DNA from: Pseudomonas aegrilactucae
GTDB taxonomy: Bacteria > Pseudomonadota > Gammaproteobacteria > Pseudomonadales > Pseudomonadaceae
DNA: 64,000 nt
Reading direction: 5' to 3'
NCBI RefSeq assembly: GCF_019168305.1
Contig: NZ_JAHTBI010000045.1
Coordinates: forward strand, 1 to 64,000
In this document: piece after piece, positions 25,864 to 37,127 of the stretch
Position numbering within the stretch: the first letter of the stretch is position 1
Layout of the letters: each line of letters starts with the position of its first letter
The notes under the pieces: generated by a model
What the model saw: only the letters and a program-made list of their open reading frames with translations
What the model was told of the DNA's origin: nothing
The model's database searches: none
Position numbers and translations under genes: made by a program

Positions 25864-25955
25864 AGGCTCGACTCCTTCGATAATGGCGATGACAGACTCA
25901 ACAGGTGTAGCAGCCCGCCGGCACCCCGGCAACCCGCACCGACCAATGCCTTGCC

Positions 25956-26408
25956 CTAGAAGCGGTCATGGCGCGGCAAACGCTGGGACAACTCGTCGAG
26001 CAGCTTCTGCTCGCGCTTGTCTTCGAGCACGCGGGCTTCATCGATATAGCGCTGCACCAGCTTGCGCAAGCCCTCGACGCGCGCGTAGGCCTGCTGCCAG
26101 TTGGCGCGTGCGTTATTGAGGTTGGTCTGGTGCCACACCAGGCTCTGGTGCTGCTGCGCAACGGCAGTATCGAGCTGGCTGAGGAAGCGCTGATAACCCA
26201 TGAGCCAGCTGCCGGACACGCCCTGCCCGCCCTTCTCCATCCACTGGTTCTGGTACTCGCTGCGAAACTGGTCGAGCTCGCGCAACTTGGTTTCAGCCAT
26301 GCTCACCTGCTGCTGAAACTGCCCCAGGCGCTGCACGGCCTTGCGCTCTGCCTCTTCGGCCATTTCCACCACCGGCACCAGGCGTGCCGCACGACTTGGC
26401 TGAGCCAT
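25956..26408 (-). CDS. fliJ: FliJ, flagellar export chaperone/ATPase stalk
   Basis: 150 residues, almost entirely coiled-coil helices with many Gln, Glu and Arg residues (EMAEEAERKAVQRLGQFQQQV, VRNP-free helical hairpin). Length and position directly after fliI match FliJ, the gamma-subunit-like stalk of the export ATPase that connects it to FlhA. It follows fliI by six bases and closes the fliEFGHIJ group. Confidence 0.93.
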   Translation of the reverse strand: MAQPSRAARLVPVVEMAEEAERKAVQRLGQFQQQVSMAETKLRELDQFRSEYQNQWMEKGGQGVSGSWLMGYQRFLSQLDTAVAQQHQSLVWHQTNLNNARANWQQAYARVEGLRKLVQRYIDEARVLEDKREQKLLDELSQRLPRHDRF

Positions 26409-26414
26409 GGCCTA

Positions 26415-27779
26415 TCAGCCTGCAGGCGCGGGCGCGGGCGCGAACACGCTCGCCAACTGTTCGCGGCTCTGCTCGTGGCTGACATTTTCATTCAGCCCCT
26501 GACGCAGGAACTGCACGAGCTTGGGTTGCAGGGCGATCGCCAGGTCGGTTTCGCGATCACCGCCCGCCACATAGGCACCCACGCTGATCAGGTCCCGGCT
26601 TTGCGACAGGCGCGACCACAACTGCTTGAACTGCTGGGCCTGGGTCATCTGCTCGGGGCTGACCACCTGCGGCATGACCCGGCTGATCGAGGCCTCGATG
26701 TCGATGGCGGGGTAATGGCCCTCTTCGGCCAGGCGCCGCGACAGCACGATGTGACCATCGAGCACACCCCGCGCCGAGTCGGCGATCGGGTCCTGCTGGT
26801 CGTCACCTTCGGACAACACGGTGTAGAACGCGGTGATCGACCCCCCACCGGCCTCGCCGTTACCGGCTCGCTCCACAAGCTTGGGCAACTTGGCGAACAC
26901 CGAAGGCGGATAACCCTTGGTGGCCGGCGGCTCGCCGATGGCCAGTGCGATTTCCCGCTGGGCCTGGGCAAAACGGGTCAGCGAGTCCATCAGCAGCAGG
27001 ACGTTCTTGCCCTTGTCACGGAAGTATTCGGCAATGCGCGTGCAATACATGGCGGCGCGCAAACGCATCAGCGGCGCATCATCGGCAGGCGATGCCACCA
27101 CCACCGAGCGCTTGATGCCCTCCTCACCGAGAATGTGCTCGATGAACTCCTTCACCTCCCGCCCCCGCTCACCGATCAGGCCCACCACGATGATGTCGGC
27201 CTCGGTGAAGCGAGTCATCATGCCCAACAGCACACTCTTGCCCACGCCGGTACCGGCGAACAGGCCAAGACGCTGGCCGCGCCCCACCGTCAACAGGCCG
27301 TTGATGCTGCGAATACCGACATCCAGCGGCTGACTGATGGGGTCACGATTGAGCGGGTTGATGGTCGGGCCATCCATGGGCACCCAGTCTTCAGCCCTCA
27401 TTCCGCCCTTGCCGTCCAGTGCGCGACCGGCACCATCGAGCACCCGCCCGAGCATGCTCATGCCCATCGGCAGGCGACCACTTTCAGGCAGCGGGACCAC
27501 GCGTGCGCCGGGCGCAATGCCGGCAACGCTCCCCACAGGCATGAGGAACACCCGATCACTGGCAAAGCCCATGACTTCGGCCTCGACCTGTACCGGATGG
27601 TAACTGTCATCATTGATCACCAGGCAGCGGCTGCCCACCGCAGCGCGCAAACCTTCGGCTTCCAGGGTAAGGCCGACCATGCGTAGCAGACGCCCTTCCA
27701 CCACCGGCTGTGCCGGCAGGCTCACCACATCGGCGTAGCCCCCCAGACGCTTGCCGAAGCTGGTCCGATCAAGGCGCAT
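26415..27779 (-). CDS. fliI: FliI, flagellar export ATPase
   Basis: 454 residues. RecA-like/F1-beta-type ATPase with Walker [18 protein letters not shown] near residue 175, the [10 protein letters not shown] segment and Walker [20 protein letters not shown]. It energises unfolding and release of export substrates with FliH and FliJ. Its start lies 11 bases inside the end of fliH, so the two are translationally coupled. Confidence 0.97.
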   Translation of the reverse strand: MRLDRTSFGKRLGGYADVVSLPAQPVVEGRLLRMVGLTLEAEGLRAAVGSRCLVINDDSYHPVQVEAEVMGFASDRVFLMPVGSVAGIAPGARVVPLPESGRLPMGMSMLGRVLDGAGRALDGKGGMRAEDWVPMDGPTINPLNRDPISQPLDVGIRSINGLLTVGRGQRLGLFAGTGVGKSVLLGMMTRFTEADIIVVGLIGERGREVKEFIEHILGEEGIKRSVVVASPADDAPLMRLRAAMYCTRIAEYFRDKGKNVLLLMDSLTRFAQAQREIALAIGEPPATKGYPPSVFAKLPKLVERAGNGEAGGGSITAFYTVLSEGDDQQDPIADSARGVLDGHIVLSRRLAEEGHYPAIDIEASISRVMPQVVSPEQMTQAQQFKQLWSRLSQSRDLISVGAYVAGGDRETDLAIALQPKLVQFLRQGLNENVSHEQSREQLASVFAPAPAPAG

Positions 27780-28527
27780 CGGGACCGTCCAACTCGATGT
27801 GCAGGTCGGGCGCAGCAGGGTGCAGGCCCTGGTCGTGCATCTGGTCGAACAACTGCGCCATGGCCTTTTCTATGCGGGTCTCGACGGTGGCATCAATGCG
27901 ACTGTGCACTGTTTCAATGCGACAGCCCCCAGGCTGCAGGGCTTCGTCCTCAAGCAGGCGCCAGTTTTCCTCATGGCGTTCGCGCAGGGCCTTGGCCAGC
28001 AGGAAGTCCTGCGGGTTGACATGGATACGGATGTTCTCGGCCCCCATCGGCAGCAGCTTGAGGGCTTCGCGCAGCACGTGGGTGATCTGGCTGGAATCGG
28101 TTTTCAGTTCACGCCCGATCACCTCCCGGGTGATGCGGCTGACCAGGTGCACCAGGGCCTTTTCAATCTGGTTGTCCTGTTCGGCAATCGGATCGAGCAG
28201 GTTGCCCATCAATTGCTCCAGGCTCGCCAGCTTGGCGCCCAGCGCCTCTTCGGCCTCCTGGCGAACCTTGAGCTGGGTACTGTGGAAACCTTCGCGCTCA
28301 CCGGTGGCAAAGCCTTCGTTGTAGGCTTCCTGGCGGATGCTTTCGAGCTCTTCAAGGGTCAGCGGCTGGACGTCCTCCAGCGGAACCTCTTCGACCTCTT
28401 CGATGATTTCGGGCTCAGGCTCCGGGACCGGCTCGGGCTCCGGATCGAAGCTGGGCAGCGCCCAGCGATCAAAGCCCTCGACGTCGCGGGCGGGGATCAG
28501 TTCACTCAGGTGCTCGTTGCTCGACAT
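27769..28527 (-). CDS. fliH: FliH, negative regulator of the export ATPase
   Basis: 252 residues. An acidic, Pro/Glu-rich N-terminus (about 25-50, [20 protein letters not shown]) precedes a coiled coil and a C-terminal domain of the FliH/V-ATPase E type ([39 protein letters not shown]). It holds FliI near the C-ring by binding FliN. It is separated from fliG by 130 bases that contain an inverted REP pair. Confidence 0.95.
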   Translation of the reverse strand: MSSNEHLSELIPARDVEGFDRWALPSFDPEPEPVPEPEPEIIEEVEEVPLEDVQPLTLEELESIRQEAYNEGFATGEREGFHSTQLKVRQEAEEALGAKLASLEQLMGNLLDPIAEQDNQIEKALVHLVSRITREVIGRELKTDSSQITHVLREALKLLPMGAENIRIHVNPQDFLLAKALRERHEENWRLLEDEALQPGGCRIETVHSRIDATVETRIEKAMAQLFDQMHDQGLHPAAPDLHIELDGPDAP

Positions 28528-28546
28528 GATTCCACGCGCTCAATAG

Positions 28547-28633
28547 GTAGGAGCCGGCGTTGCCGGCGCTGCGGACAGCACGCACCGGCGGGTACCGCGT
28601 TGATGCCTTCGCCGGCAACGCCGGCTCCTGCAG
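28547..28633. repeat. Inverted REP pair (REPIN) between fliG and fliH
   Basis: Left copy at 28547-28568 (GTAGGAGCCGGCGTTGCCGG) and right copy in opposite orientation at 28606-28633 (CGCCGGCAACGCCGGCTCCT then GCAG), about 37 bases apart. This is the two-headed REP arrangement common in P. putida. It lies within the fliEFGHIJ operon, where it may partly uncouple fliH expression from fliG. Confidence 0.85.
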
Positions 28634-28657
28634 CAAGCCGGGGCCGGCGATGGGGCT

Positions 28658-29677
28658 TTAGATCATTTCTTCGGCGCCCTTGCCGCCAAGCACGATCTCG
28701 CCGGCTTCGGCCATGCGACGGGCGATGGTGAGGATTTCCTTCTGCGCCGTTTCCACGTCGCTGACCCGGACCGGCCCCTTGGCCTCCAGATCGTCGCGCA
28801 GCAGTTCCGACGCACGCTTGGACATGTTCTTGAAGACCTTGTCCTTGACCTTCTCGTCGGCGCCCTTGAGCGACACCACCAGCACATCCGAGGACACTTC
28901 GCGCAACAGTGCCTGGATACCGCGGTCGTCGACATCGGCCAGGTTGTTGAACACGAACATGAGGTCTTCGATCTGCTCGGACAGCTCGCCGTCGACGTCG
29001 CGAATCGCGTCCATCAGCTGACCTTCGACCGAACTGTCGAGGAAGTTCATGATATCGGCCGCGCGCTTGATGCCGCCCAGGGTGGTACGCGCCGCATTGG
29101 AGTTGCCCGAGAACTGCTTCTCGAGGATCTGGTTCAGCTCCTTGAGCGCCGCCGGTTGCACGGTGTTGAGCGACGAGACGCGCAAAATGATGTCCAGACG
29201 CACCTTGTGGTCGAAGTTGCCCAGCACCTCGCCCGCCTGGTCGGGGTCCAGGTAGGCCACCACGATCGCCTGGATCTGCGGGTGCTCGTAACGGATCACA
29301 TCCGCCACCGCACGCGGCTCCATCCATTTCAGGCTGTCCAGGCCGCTGGTGTTGCCCCCCAGCAGGATCCGGTCGATCAGACCGTTGGCCTTGTCCTCGC
29401 CCAGGGCTGCGGTCAGCATCTTGCGGATGTAGCCGTCGGAACCGACGCCCAGGCTGGTCTGGTCGCCGACGATCTCGACGAACTCGCTCATCACCTGCTC
29501 GACCTGTTCGCGATGGACGTTACCCACCTGCGCCATGGCCACGCCGACCCGCTGCACTTCCTTGGGGCCCATATGGCGCAGCACTTGTGCCGCGTCGGTT
29601 TCTCCCAGCGACAAGAGCAGGATGGCTGCCTTGTCGACACGGGTAAGTTTGGCGGTAAGGGCTCGATTATCACTCAT
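28658..29677 (-). CDS. fliG: FliG, rotor switch protein
   Basis: 339 residues. N-terminal FliF-binding, middle and C-terminal domains all present (AAILLLSLGETDAAQVLRHM near the start; KWMEPRAVADVIRYEHPQ in the middle; MFVFNNLADVDDRGIQALLREV with charged residues of the torque helix). It transmits torque from the stators and links the MS ring to FliM. Its start overlaps the fliF stop by eight bases. Confidence 0.98.
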   Translation of the reverse strand: MSDNRALTAKLTRVDKAAILLLSLGETDAAQVLRHMGPKEVQRVGVAMAQVGNVHREQVEQVMSEFVEIVGDQTSLGVGSDGYIRKMLTAALGEDKANGLIDRILLGGNTSGLDSLKWMEPRAVADVIRYEHPQIQAIVVAYLDPDQAGEVLGNFDHKVRLDIILRVSSLNTVQPAALKELNQILEKQFSGNSNAARTTLGGIKRAADIMNFLDSSVEGQLMDAIRDVDGELSEQIEDLMFVFNNLADVDDRGIQALLREVSSDVLVVSLKGADEKVKDKVFKNMSKRASELLRDDLEAKGPVRVSDVETAQKEILTIARRMAEAGEIVLGGKGAEEMI

Positions 29678-31448
29678 CGGCGTTGATCCACTCTTTCACG
29701 ACCTGGGCCACACGGCCCGGGTCTTCGGCCACCAGGCTCTTGATTGCGTTCAGCTGAGCGTCATAACCCTCGCTCGGGCTCGGCAACAGAATACTTTGCG
29801 GACCACCCAGGCTGACGCGGTCGTTGGCCAGATCGCCATCCAGACCGAGCATGCCACCCAGCTCCATGTCGCCATCGGCACCGGCGCCCTGCTTGCCGTT
29901 GCCGGTGATGTTGTTGAGTACCGGGCGCAATACGCCGAACACCAGTACCAGGATGAACACCACGCCCAGCACCTGCTTGACGATATCCCAGAACCACGGC
30001 TGCTGGTAGAACGGGATCTCGGTGAACACCTCGCCGCGGTCGGCGGCGAACGGTACGTTGATCACGCTGACACTGTCACCGCGGCTGGCATCGAAGCCCA
30101 CTGCGTCCTGCACAAGGCGGGTGAAGCGAGCCAGGTCTTCTGCGCCCCACGGGGCACGGGTCGACTCACCGGTGGCCGCGTCCAGCTTGACCTGATCGTC
30201 GACCACGACCGCCACCGACAGACGGCTCAAACGGCCCTGCTGCTGACGGGTGTGGCTGATCGAGCGGTCCAGCTCGAAGTTCTTGGTCGACTGCTCGCGC
30301 TTGTCGGCCGGGTAGGGCGCCAGCATGGGCTGACCGGTGGCCGGGTCCATGATCTGCTGGCCGTTGGCATCCAGCAGAGGCTGGCCTGGCTGGATCATGC
30401 CGGCGGCGGCCTGGGCCTGACCGGTTTGCTGTGGCGCAGTGGCCGGACCGGGCGGCTGGTTGCTCAAGGCACCGGGCACGCCTTGCGGCCCAATGCTGCT
30501 GGTGCGTTGTTCGTTGACCGACTGCTCGCTGCGCAAGGCCGGCTGGTCAGGGTTGAACTGCTCGGAGGTCGACTCGACCGCGCTGAAGTCGACATCGGCC
30601 GACACTTCAGCCTTGTAGCGATCGTTGCCCAGCACCGGCAGCAGGATGTTGTGCACACGCTGGGTGAGCATGCCTTCCATGCGGCGGCTGTAGTCGAACT
30701 GCTTGCCGGCCATGCTCAGCTCGGAGTTCTCGCCCTGGTCGGACAGCAGGTTGCCCTTCTGGTCGACGACCGTGACCTGCCCCTTGTTCAGTTCCGGCAC
30801 GCTGGCCGCCACAAGATTGACGATCGCCATCACCTGGCCGGGCTCGAGCGAACGGCCGGAGTACAGTTCGACCAGTACCGAGGCACTGGGCTTGCGCTCG
30901 TCACGCACGAACACCGAGCTCTTCGGGATCGCCAGGTGCACACGGGCACCCTTGACGTTGTTGAGGCTGGAGATGGTGCGTGCCAGTTCGCCTTCCAGGC
31001 CGCGACGATAGCGCGTCGCCTCCATGAACTGGCTGGTACCCAGGCCCTGCTCCTTGTCGAGAATCTCGAAGCCGACATTGCCGTCACCCGGCGCCACACC
31101 GGCGGCGGCGAGTTTCAGGCGGGCTCGGGACAGGTCTTCGGACTTGACCAGCAAGGCACCGGAATTGGGCTCGACGTTGTACGGGATATCGGCAGCGGCC
31201 AGGGTATCCATGACCTGCTTGGTGTCCATGCCCGCGAGGCTCGCGTACAGCGGACGGTAATCAGGCTGCTGTGACCAGAGCACCACGGCAAAGCCGATCG
31301 CCACGCTCGCCGCCAACCCGACCAGCAGGCCGACCTGACGCAGCATGGGCATCTGTGAAATGTTTTCCAGAAAGGACATGCCGAACAGCGGCGGCTTGGG
31401 GGCCGGGCTACCTTTGGCGGGCACGTTATCGACGACTGCTTCGGCCAT
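29670..31448 (-). CDS. fliF: FliF, MS-ring protein
   Basis: 592 residues. Two membrane helices (about 38-60 and 480-505) flank the periplasmic ring-building domains (TMDTLAAADIPYNVEPNSGALLV-like, RVHLAIPKSSVFVRDERKPSASVLVEL). The cytoplasmic C-terminus binds FliG (EDPGRVAQVVKEWINADE). A Pro/Gln-rich insertion lies around 300-380. It forms the base of the flagellum. Confidence 0.98.
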   Translation of the reverse strand: MAEAVVDNVPAKGSPAPKPPLFGMSFLENISQMPMLRQVGLLVGLAASVAIGFAVVLWSQQPDYRPLYASLAGMDTKQVMDTLAAADIPYNVEPNSGALLVKSEDLSRARLKLAAAGVAPGDGNVGFEILDKEQGLGTSQFMEATRYRRGLEGELARTISSLNNVKGARVHLAIPKSSVFVRDERKPSASVLVELYSGRSLEPGQVMAIVNLVAASVPELNKGQVTVVDQKGNLLSDQGENSELSMAGKQFDYSRRMEGMLTQRVHNILLPVLGNDRYKAEVSADVDFSAVESTSEQFNPDQPALRSEQSVNEQRTSSIGPQGVPGALSNQPPGPATAPQQTGQAQAAAGMIQPGQPLLDANGQQIMDPATGQPMLAPYPADKREQSTKNFELDRSISHTRQQQGRLSRLSVAVVVDDQVKLDAATGESTRAPWGAEDLARFTRLVQDAVGFDASRGDSVSVINVPFAADRGEVFTEIPFYQQPWFWDIVKQVLGVVFILVLVFGVLRPVLNNITGNGKQGAGADGDMELGGMLGLDGDLANDRVSLGGPQSILLPSPSEGYDAQLNAIKSLVAEDPGRVAQVVKEWINADE

Positions 31449-31463
31449 GACTCAATCTCGCCC

Positions 31464-31790
31464 TTATACCGGCATCTGCATGATGTCTTGATACGCCTGA
31501 ACCAGTTTGTTACGCACCTGGGTCAAGGCCTGGAACGACACACTGGCCTTCTGCGAGGCGATCATCACGTCGGTAAGGTCGACGCCGCTCTTGCCGATCT
31601 CGAAGGCATTGGCCAACTGATTCGACGCCTGCTGGGTATCGCTGACCTTGTTGATGGCCTGGCCAAGCATGTCGGCAAAACCACTCTGGCCAAGCTCTGG
31701 CGCAGGGGCAGCCTTCGACATCGACATGGCGTCCATCTGCATGGCCCGCATGTCCAACATCAATCGATTAAATTCAACACCTTGGCTCAT
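31464..31790 (-). CDS. fliE: FliE, MS-ring/rod junction protein
   Basis: 108 residues from the ATG at 31790 ([18 protein letters not shown]). An upstream in-frame extension to 31826 lacks support. The typical C-terminal half is present ([39 protein letters not shown], given here only as its family landmark region around residues 70-108). It connects MS ring and rod. It leads the fliEFGHIJ operon, with a sigma-54 site 60 bases upstream. Confidence 0.95.
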   Translation of the reverse strand: MSQGVEFNRLMLDMRAMQMDAMSMSKAAPAPELGQSGFADMLGQAINKVSDTQQASNQLANAFEIGKSGVDLTDVMIASQKASVSFQALTQVRNKLVQAYQDIMQMPV

Positions 31791-31849
31791 GGACTCTCTC
31801 TCCGGCGACCCGCATTTTTTTGACACTACGCAGCGGACACGCAGAACTT

Positions 31850-31865
31850 AGCAACAAGAGTGCCA
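31850..31865 (-). promoter_or_regulatory. Sigma-54 promoter for fliE
   Basis: TGGCACTCTTGTTGCT on the minus strand: TGGCAC, five bases, TTGCT, a full match to the conserved -24/-12 elements. It lies in the 116-base gap between the fleR stop and the fliE start. FleR is the expected activator in Pseudomonas. Confidence 0.88.
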
Positions 31866-31906
31866 GCTCTACCCTATTGTCCAACAAAAAACCCAACAGC
31901 GGTCGT

Positions 31907-33292
31907 TCAAAGACCACTGGCGTAAAGACTCGCCTCGACGTCCAGCCCCGCATCGCGCATCTGCGCCAACTTGTAGCGCAAGGTGCGTGGGCTGATGCCC
32001 AGGCGCTCGGCAGCTTCCTTGCGCCGGCCACGCTCGGCGCGCAGGGTGTCGATGATCATCTGGAACTCGTGACGGCGCAGGTCATCACCCAGGCCGGCAG
32101 GCTCGGCCGCCTCGACCCCGGGCGCCACCGGCTCGACGAGGCTCGACGCCAGCAGGGGCAGCACCCCGGCAAGGCAGAAATCCGCCGCCTCGATCACTCC
32201 ACCCTGCTGCAGGATCAACGCACGCTGGATGGCATTGTCCAGCTCGCGCACATTGCCAGGCCAGGGGTACTCGGTCAGGCACGCCTGCGCCTGCACCGAC
32301 AGCCGCACCGGCGCATGCTTCATTTTATTGACGTGGCGCGCCAGCAAGCGCTCGGCCAGCGGCAGAATATCGGCGCTGCGCTCGCGCAACGGACGCCAGG
32401 CCAACGGAAATACCGACAACCGATAGAACAGGTCCTCGCGAAAACGCCCCGCCGCCACTTCGCCCGCAAGGTCGCGGTTGGTGGTGGCGACCACGCGGAT
32501 GTCCAGGGCGATCGGCTTGCGCCCGCCCACACGCTCCACCTCCCGTTCCTGCAACACGCGCAGCAGCTTGGCCTGCAACCCAAGGGGCATCTCGGAAATC
32601 TCGTCGAGCAACAGCGTGCCGCCGTCGGCCTGCTCGAACTTGCCGGCCTGCGCGGCAATCGCACCGGTGAAGGAGCCCTTCTCATGCCCGAACAGCGTGG
32701 CCTCGAGCATGTTGTCGGGGATCGCCGCACAGTTGATCGCCACAAATGGCTGGCTGGCACGCAGGGACTGCTGGTGAATGTAGCGTGCCAACACCTCCTT
32801 GCCGGTGCCCGACTCGCCGGAGATCAGCACCGTGGAATCGCTGCGCGCCACCCGTGCGGCCAGTTCGAGCAACTGCGCACTGGCAGGCTCGCGCGCCACC
32901 GGGCCGTCGGCATCGGCACCACTGGCCACCCCCAGCGCATGGCGCGCCACCAGGTCCAGCAGCGCACGCGGCTCGAACGGCTTGACCAGGTAGTCCGCCG
33001 CCCCCTGGCGCATCGCATCCACGGCCCGCTCCACCGCCGCATGTGCAGTCATCAGCAGCACGGGCAACTGCGGCTGGCGCGCGCGCAGCGCCGCCAGCAA
33101 CTGGTGGCCATCCATGCCTGGCATGTTCACATCACTGACCACCAGGCTGAAACCCTGGCGCCCAGCGGCGTCGAGCGCCTCCTCGGCCGAGCCCACCGCC
33201 TGGTAGGCGAAACCGCCCAGCTCGAGCGTGTCAGCCAGCGCCTGACGCAATACACGGTCATCCTCGACCAGCAGGACCTTGATCGCACTCAT
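31907..33292 (-). CDS. fleR: FleR, sigma-54-dependent response regulator
   Basis: 461 residues from the ATG at 33292, which overlaps the fleS stop by four bases (ATGA). Receiver 1-120 with D54 (VVSDVNMPGMDG), AAA+ domain about 135-370 with Walker A GESGTGKE and Walker B TLLLDEI, and a C-terminal Fis-type HTH (RRKEAAERLGISPRTLRYKLAQM). The sigma-54 contact loop reads GSFTGA rather than the usual GAFTGA. It activates class III flagellar genes after phosphorylation by FleS. Confidence 0.96.
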   Translation of the reverse strand: MSAIKVLLVEDDRVLRQALADTLELGGFAYQAVGSAEEALDAAGRQGFSLVVSDVNMPGMDGHQLLAALRARQPQLPVLLMTAHAAVERAVDAMRQGAADYLVKPFEPRALLDLVARHALGVASGADADGPVAREPASAQLLELAARVARSDSTVLISGESGTGKEVLARYIHQQSLRASQPFVAINCAAIPDNMLEATLFGHEKGSFTGAIAAQAGKFEQADGGTLLLDEISEMPLGLQAKLLRVLQEREVERVGGRKPIALDIRVVATTNRDLAGEVAAGRFREDLFYRLSVFPLAWRPLRERSADILPLAERLLARHVNKMKHAPVRLSVQAQACLTEYPWPGNVRELDNAIQRALILQQGGVIEAADFCLAGVLPLLASSLVEPVAPGVEAAEPAGLGDDLRRHEFQMIIDTLRAERGRRKEAAERLGISPRTLRYKLAQMRDAGLDVEASLYASGL

Positions 33293-34497
33293 GAGCGGGC
33301 CTGCGCCTGCGCACCGATCAGCGGCAGCGTCACCACCGCGCACGTGCCGCGCCCCACACGCGAGTACAGTTGCACGGCGCCTTGATGCGCACGCGCAACC
33401 GCCATCACCACGGCCAGGCCCAGCCCGGTACCAGTGGCCTTGGTGGTCAGGAACGGCTCACCCAGGCGGGCCAGCAACGCAGGCTCGATACCCGGCCCGG
33501 CATCACTGATGCACAGGCGCAGGTTCTGCTCGCGTCGATACAGGTGCACCTTGAGGCGCGCAGCATCGGGCGAGGCCTGCAGGGCGTTTTCGATCAGATT
33601 GAGCAGCGCCCCCACCAGCGTGTCGCGATTGCACAGCAACTCGCCCAGGTGGCTGTCACACTGCCAACGCACCGAATGCCCTTGCACCTGCACCTGCGCG
33701 GCCTGCTGCAGGGCCTGGAACAGCGCCTTGGGCGTGATGCGATCGGTCAATGGCAACTCGCCACGGGCAAATACCAGCATGTCGCGCACCTGGTGCTCCA
33801 GCTCATGCAGACGCTCCTTGAGGCTGCCGGCAAAGCGTTGCTGCGTTTCCAGCGGCAAGCTCTGCTCGGCCAAGTGACTGGCGTACAGCAATGCCGCCGA
33901 CAAGGGCGTGCGGATCTGATGCGCAAGGGACGCAACCATGCGCCCCAAGGTCGACAGACGCTCGTGACGAGCCAGTTGGCTTTGCAGGTGACGGGTTTCG
34001 GTGAGGTCGGTCAACAGCACCAACTGACCAGGCTCGGCATCCAGCGAGCGCGTGGCGATCGACAGCCGGCGACCATCACGCAACGACACTTCATGCCCAT
34101 CGTCTTCGCGCGGTGCGAAGCTGCGGGCGATGACCTGACGCCACAGCTCGCCCACCAGCGGTGCGCCGAGCAGCTCGCAAGCTGCCGGATTGGCCTCGCG
34201 CACCTTACCCTGACCATCGATCACGATCACACCGCCCGGCAACAGCGTCAGCAGGTTCTGCAAGCGGTTGGCCAGGCGCTCCTTCTCGGCCAACTCCGCC
34301 ATGCGCTGGGCACTGACCACCGCCAATTCGCCTTTGAGCTCGGTGACTCGGGCCTCGAGCAGGTTGTAGGACTGACTGAGTTGAGTCGATACCTGGTCGA
34401 ACAGGGCAAACGCCTGCTCCAGGCCCTGCCGACCTTGCAGTTCGGCGGCATCGGAGCGCTGAGGCTCGGTAGCAGGAATGTGGGCGGCGTGGGGCAT
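33289..34497 (-). CDS. fleS: FleS, flagellar sensor histidine kinase
   Basis: 402 residues, with no membrane helices, so cytoplasmic. A coiled N-terminal region, a PAS domain (about 75-165, GGVIVIDGQGKVREANPAA), the H box ASLAHQIRTPLSAAL, N box LLNLIENALQAS and G boxes DAGPGI and GTGLGLAVV. It phosphorylates FleR. The fleSR pair is preceded by a strong sigma-54 site and follows fleQ. Confidence 0.96.
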   Translation of the reverse strand: MPHAAHIPATEPQRSDAAELQGRQGLEQAFALFDQVSTQLSQSYNLLEARVTELKGELAVVSAQRMAELAEKERLANRLQNLLTLLPGGVIVIDGQGKVREANPAACELLGAPLVGELWRQVIARSFAPREDDGHEVSLRDGRRLSIATRSLDAEPGQLVLLTDLTETRHLQSQLARHERLSTLGRMVASLAHQIRTPLSAALLYASHLAEQSLPLETQQRFAGSLKERLHELEHQVRDMLVFARGELPLTDRITPKALFQALQQAAQVQVQGHSVRWQCDSHLGELLCNRDTLVGALLNLIENALQASPDAARLKVHLYRREQNLRLCISDAGPGIEPALLARLGEPFLTTKATGTGLGLAVVMAVARAHQGAVQLYSRVGRGTCAVVTLPLIGAQAQARS

Positions 34498-34549
34498 GGT
34501 GCTCTCTCGCGTGGCTCACCGTCATAAAACGGTATGTTGCCAGCGATAT

Positions 34550-34565
34550 AGCAATAGACGTGCCG
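34550..34565 (-). promoter_or_regulatory. Sigma-54 promoter for fleSR
   Basis: CGGCACGTCTATTGCT on the minus strand: one mismatch from TGGCACG-N4-TTGCT with exact spacing. It lies 53 bases before fleS, in a 205-base gap after fleQ that otherwise holds only weak inverted repeats and a T6 run near 34649. Confidence 0.82.
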
Positions 34566-34702
34566 AATACTGTCGAGAGGAGGTCGGCCTGGCCGCGAGA
34601 CCCGCAGCAAAGCCAGCCAGGGCAGGCGTTACAGCCCTGCAAAAAACAAGGGTATAGAGCCTCAGCGGGCCTCGACCGAGGACCCACTGCCAGGAGCAGG
34701 CG

Positions 34703-36178
<1,476 letters not shown>

Positions 36179-36267
36179 GCAATAGCAACTTCCCTAGTCA
36201 ACTCGACACCCTTCAAGGGCATGCTCGACATCATTCCGACTGAACGGTCAGTGTTCGGACGTCTGAA

Positions 36268-36295
36268 ATTAGAATACAGCCACTAGTTAAGTCAA
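36268..36295 (-). promoter_or_regulatory. Sigma-70 promoter for fleQ
   Basis: On the minus strand -35 TTGACT at 36295-36290, 16-base spacer, -10 TCTAAT at 36273-36268: one mismatch each from consensus. It lies in the 170-base gap after fliT, about 90 bases before the fleQ start. A sigma-70-driven fleQ at the top of the cascade fits the known Pseudomonas hierarchy. Confidence 0.65.
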
Positions 36296-36348
36296 AAAAC
36301 CGCACACAGTCAAATTTATGGCGCATTGCTTTTTCCAACCGTCCAGCG

Positions 36349-36645
36349 TCAGCTGAACAGATGGTATACCTTTGCGGCGTTCTTCGCTTGGCGGATCTGT
36401 GTCATCTCGTCGACTATTGTTTGACGTTCACCACTTGCAACATCAATGAGTTGGCGATAAACGTCAAGCAATTCTTCCAGACTGCTACGCACACCCTGCT
36501 CGTTGGCCGATGCCTCGGCCAGTACGTCCTCGACGCAAACACGGCAGCTCAGGTCCAGCTCGGTGATGGCCTCCCAGTCGCGACTGGCCAGCGCCCCGAG
36601 CAGGGCATCACGGGTTTGTTCGATACGTTCGAGCACGGCACTCAT
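36349..36645 (-). CDS. fliT: FliT-like flagellar chaperone
   Basis: 98 residues, all-helical, acidic, with the sequence RIEQTRDALLGALASRDWEAITELD and the C-terminal EMTQIRQAKNAAKVYHLFS. In length, position after fliS and pattern it fits FliT, chaperone of the cap protein FliD; P. aeruginosa has fleP or another small gene here instead. Low sequence conservation of the family leaves some uncertainty. It lies nine bases after fliS. Confidence 0.8.
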   Translation of the reverse strand: MSAVLERIEQTRDALLGALASRDWEAITELDLSCRVCVEDVLAEASANEQGVRSSLEELLDVYRQLIDVASGERQTIVDEMTQIRQAKNAAKVYHLFS

Positions 36646-36654
36646 GGTGTTCTC

Positions 36655-37050
36655 CTAGGCGTCGGCAGCTTGATCGCCGATCGCATCCCAGCCTTCCTTC
36701 ACGGTGATCAGCAGGCGCGCGACCTCGTTGAGGATCTCGGGATCGTTTTTCACGTTGGCTTCGACCAGTCGCTTGCTCATGTAGGCGTAGAGCGCGTCGA
36801 TGTCGGCCAGCGCCTCGGCCTGGTTGTCCAGGTCCAGACCTTCGCGCAGACCGCCGACGATGCCGATGGCCTTGCCGATCAGAATGCCTTTCTGGGCAAT
36901 GTCATTGCGCGCAATTGCGCCCTTGGCCTGTGCAATACGGTCCAGGCCACCCTGCATCAGCATCTGTACCAGACGGTGCGGGCTGGCCTCGGAGGTCTGG
37001 GCCACGCCGTTGACTTTCTGGTATTGCCGAAGGGCCAACATAGGATTCAT
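36655..37050 (-). CDS. fliS: FliS, flagellin export chaperone
   Basis: 131 residues, helical, with the FliS pattern MLALRQYQKVNGVAQTSEASPHRLVQMLMQGGLDRIAQAKGAI (family landmark around residues 4-45). Binds the C-terminus of flagellin and prevents early polymerisation. It follows fliD after a terminator-bearing gap of 131 bases and precedes fliT. Confidence 0.95.
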   Translation of the reverse strand: MNPMLALRQYQKVNGVAQTSEASPHRLVQMLMQGGLDRIAQAKGAIARNDIAQKGILIGKAIGIVGGLREGLDLDNQAEALADIDALYAYMSKRLVEANVKNDPEILNEVARLLITVKEGWDAIGDQAADA

Positions 37051-37127
37051 GTTCTACCTCGTAACAACGAAAAGGTTCATATACCGCCTGTATCGCCTGC
37101 GCGTCAAAAAACTTTAGCGTTCAAAGC

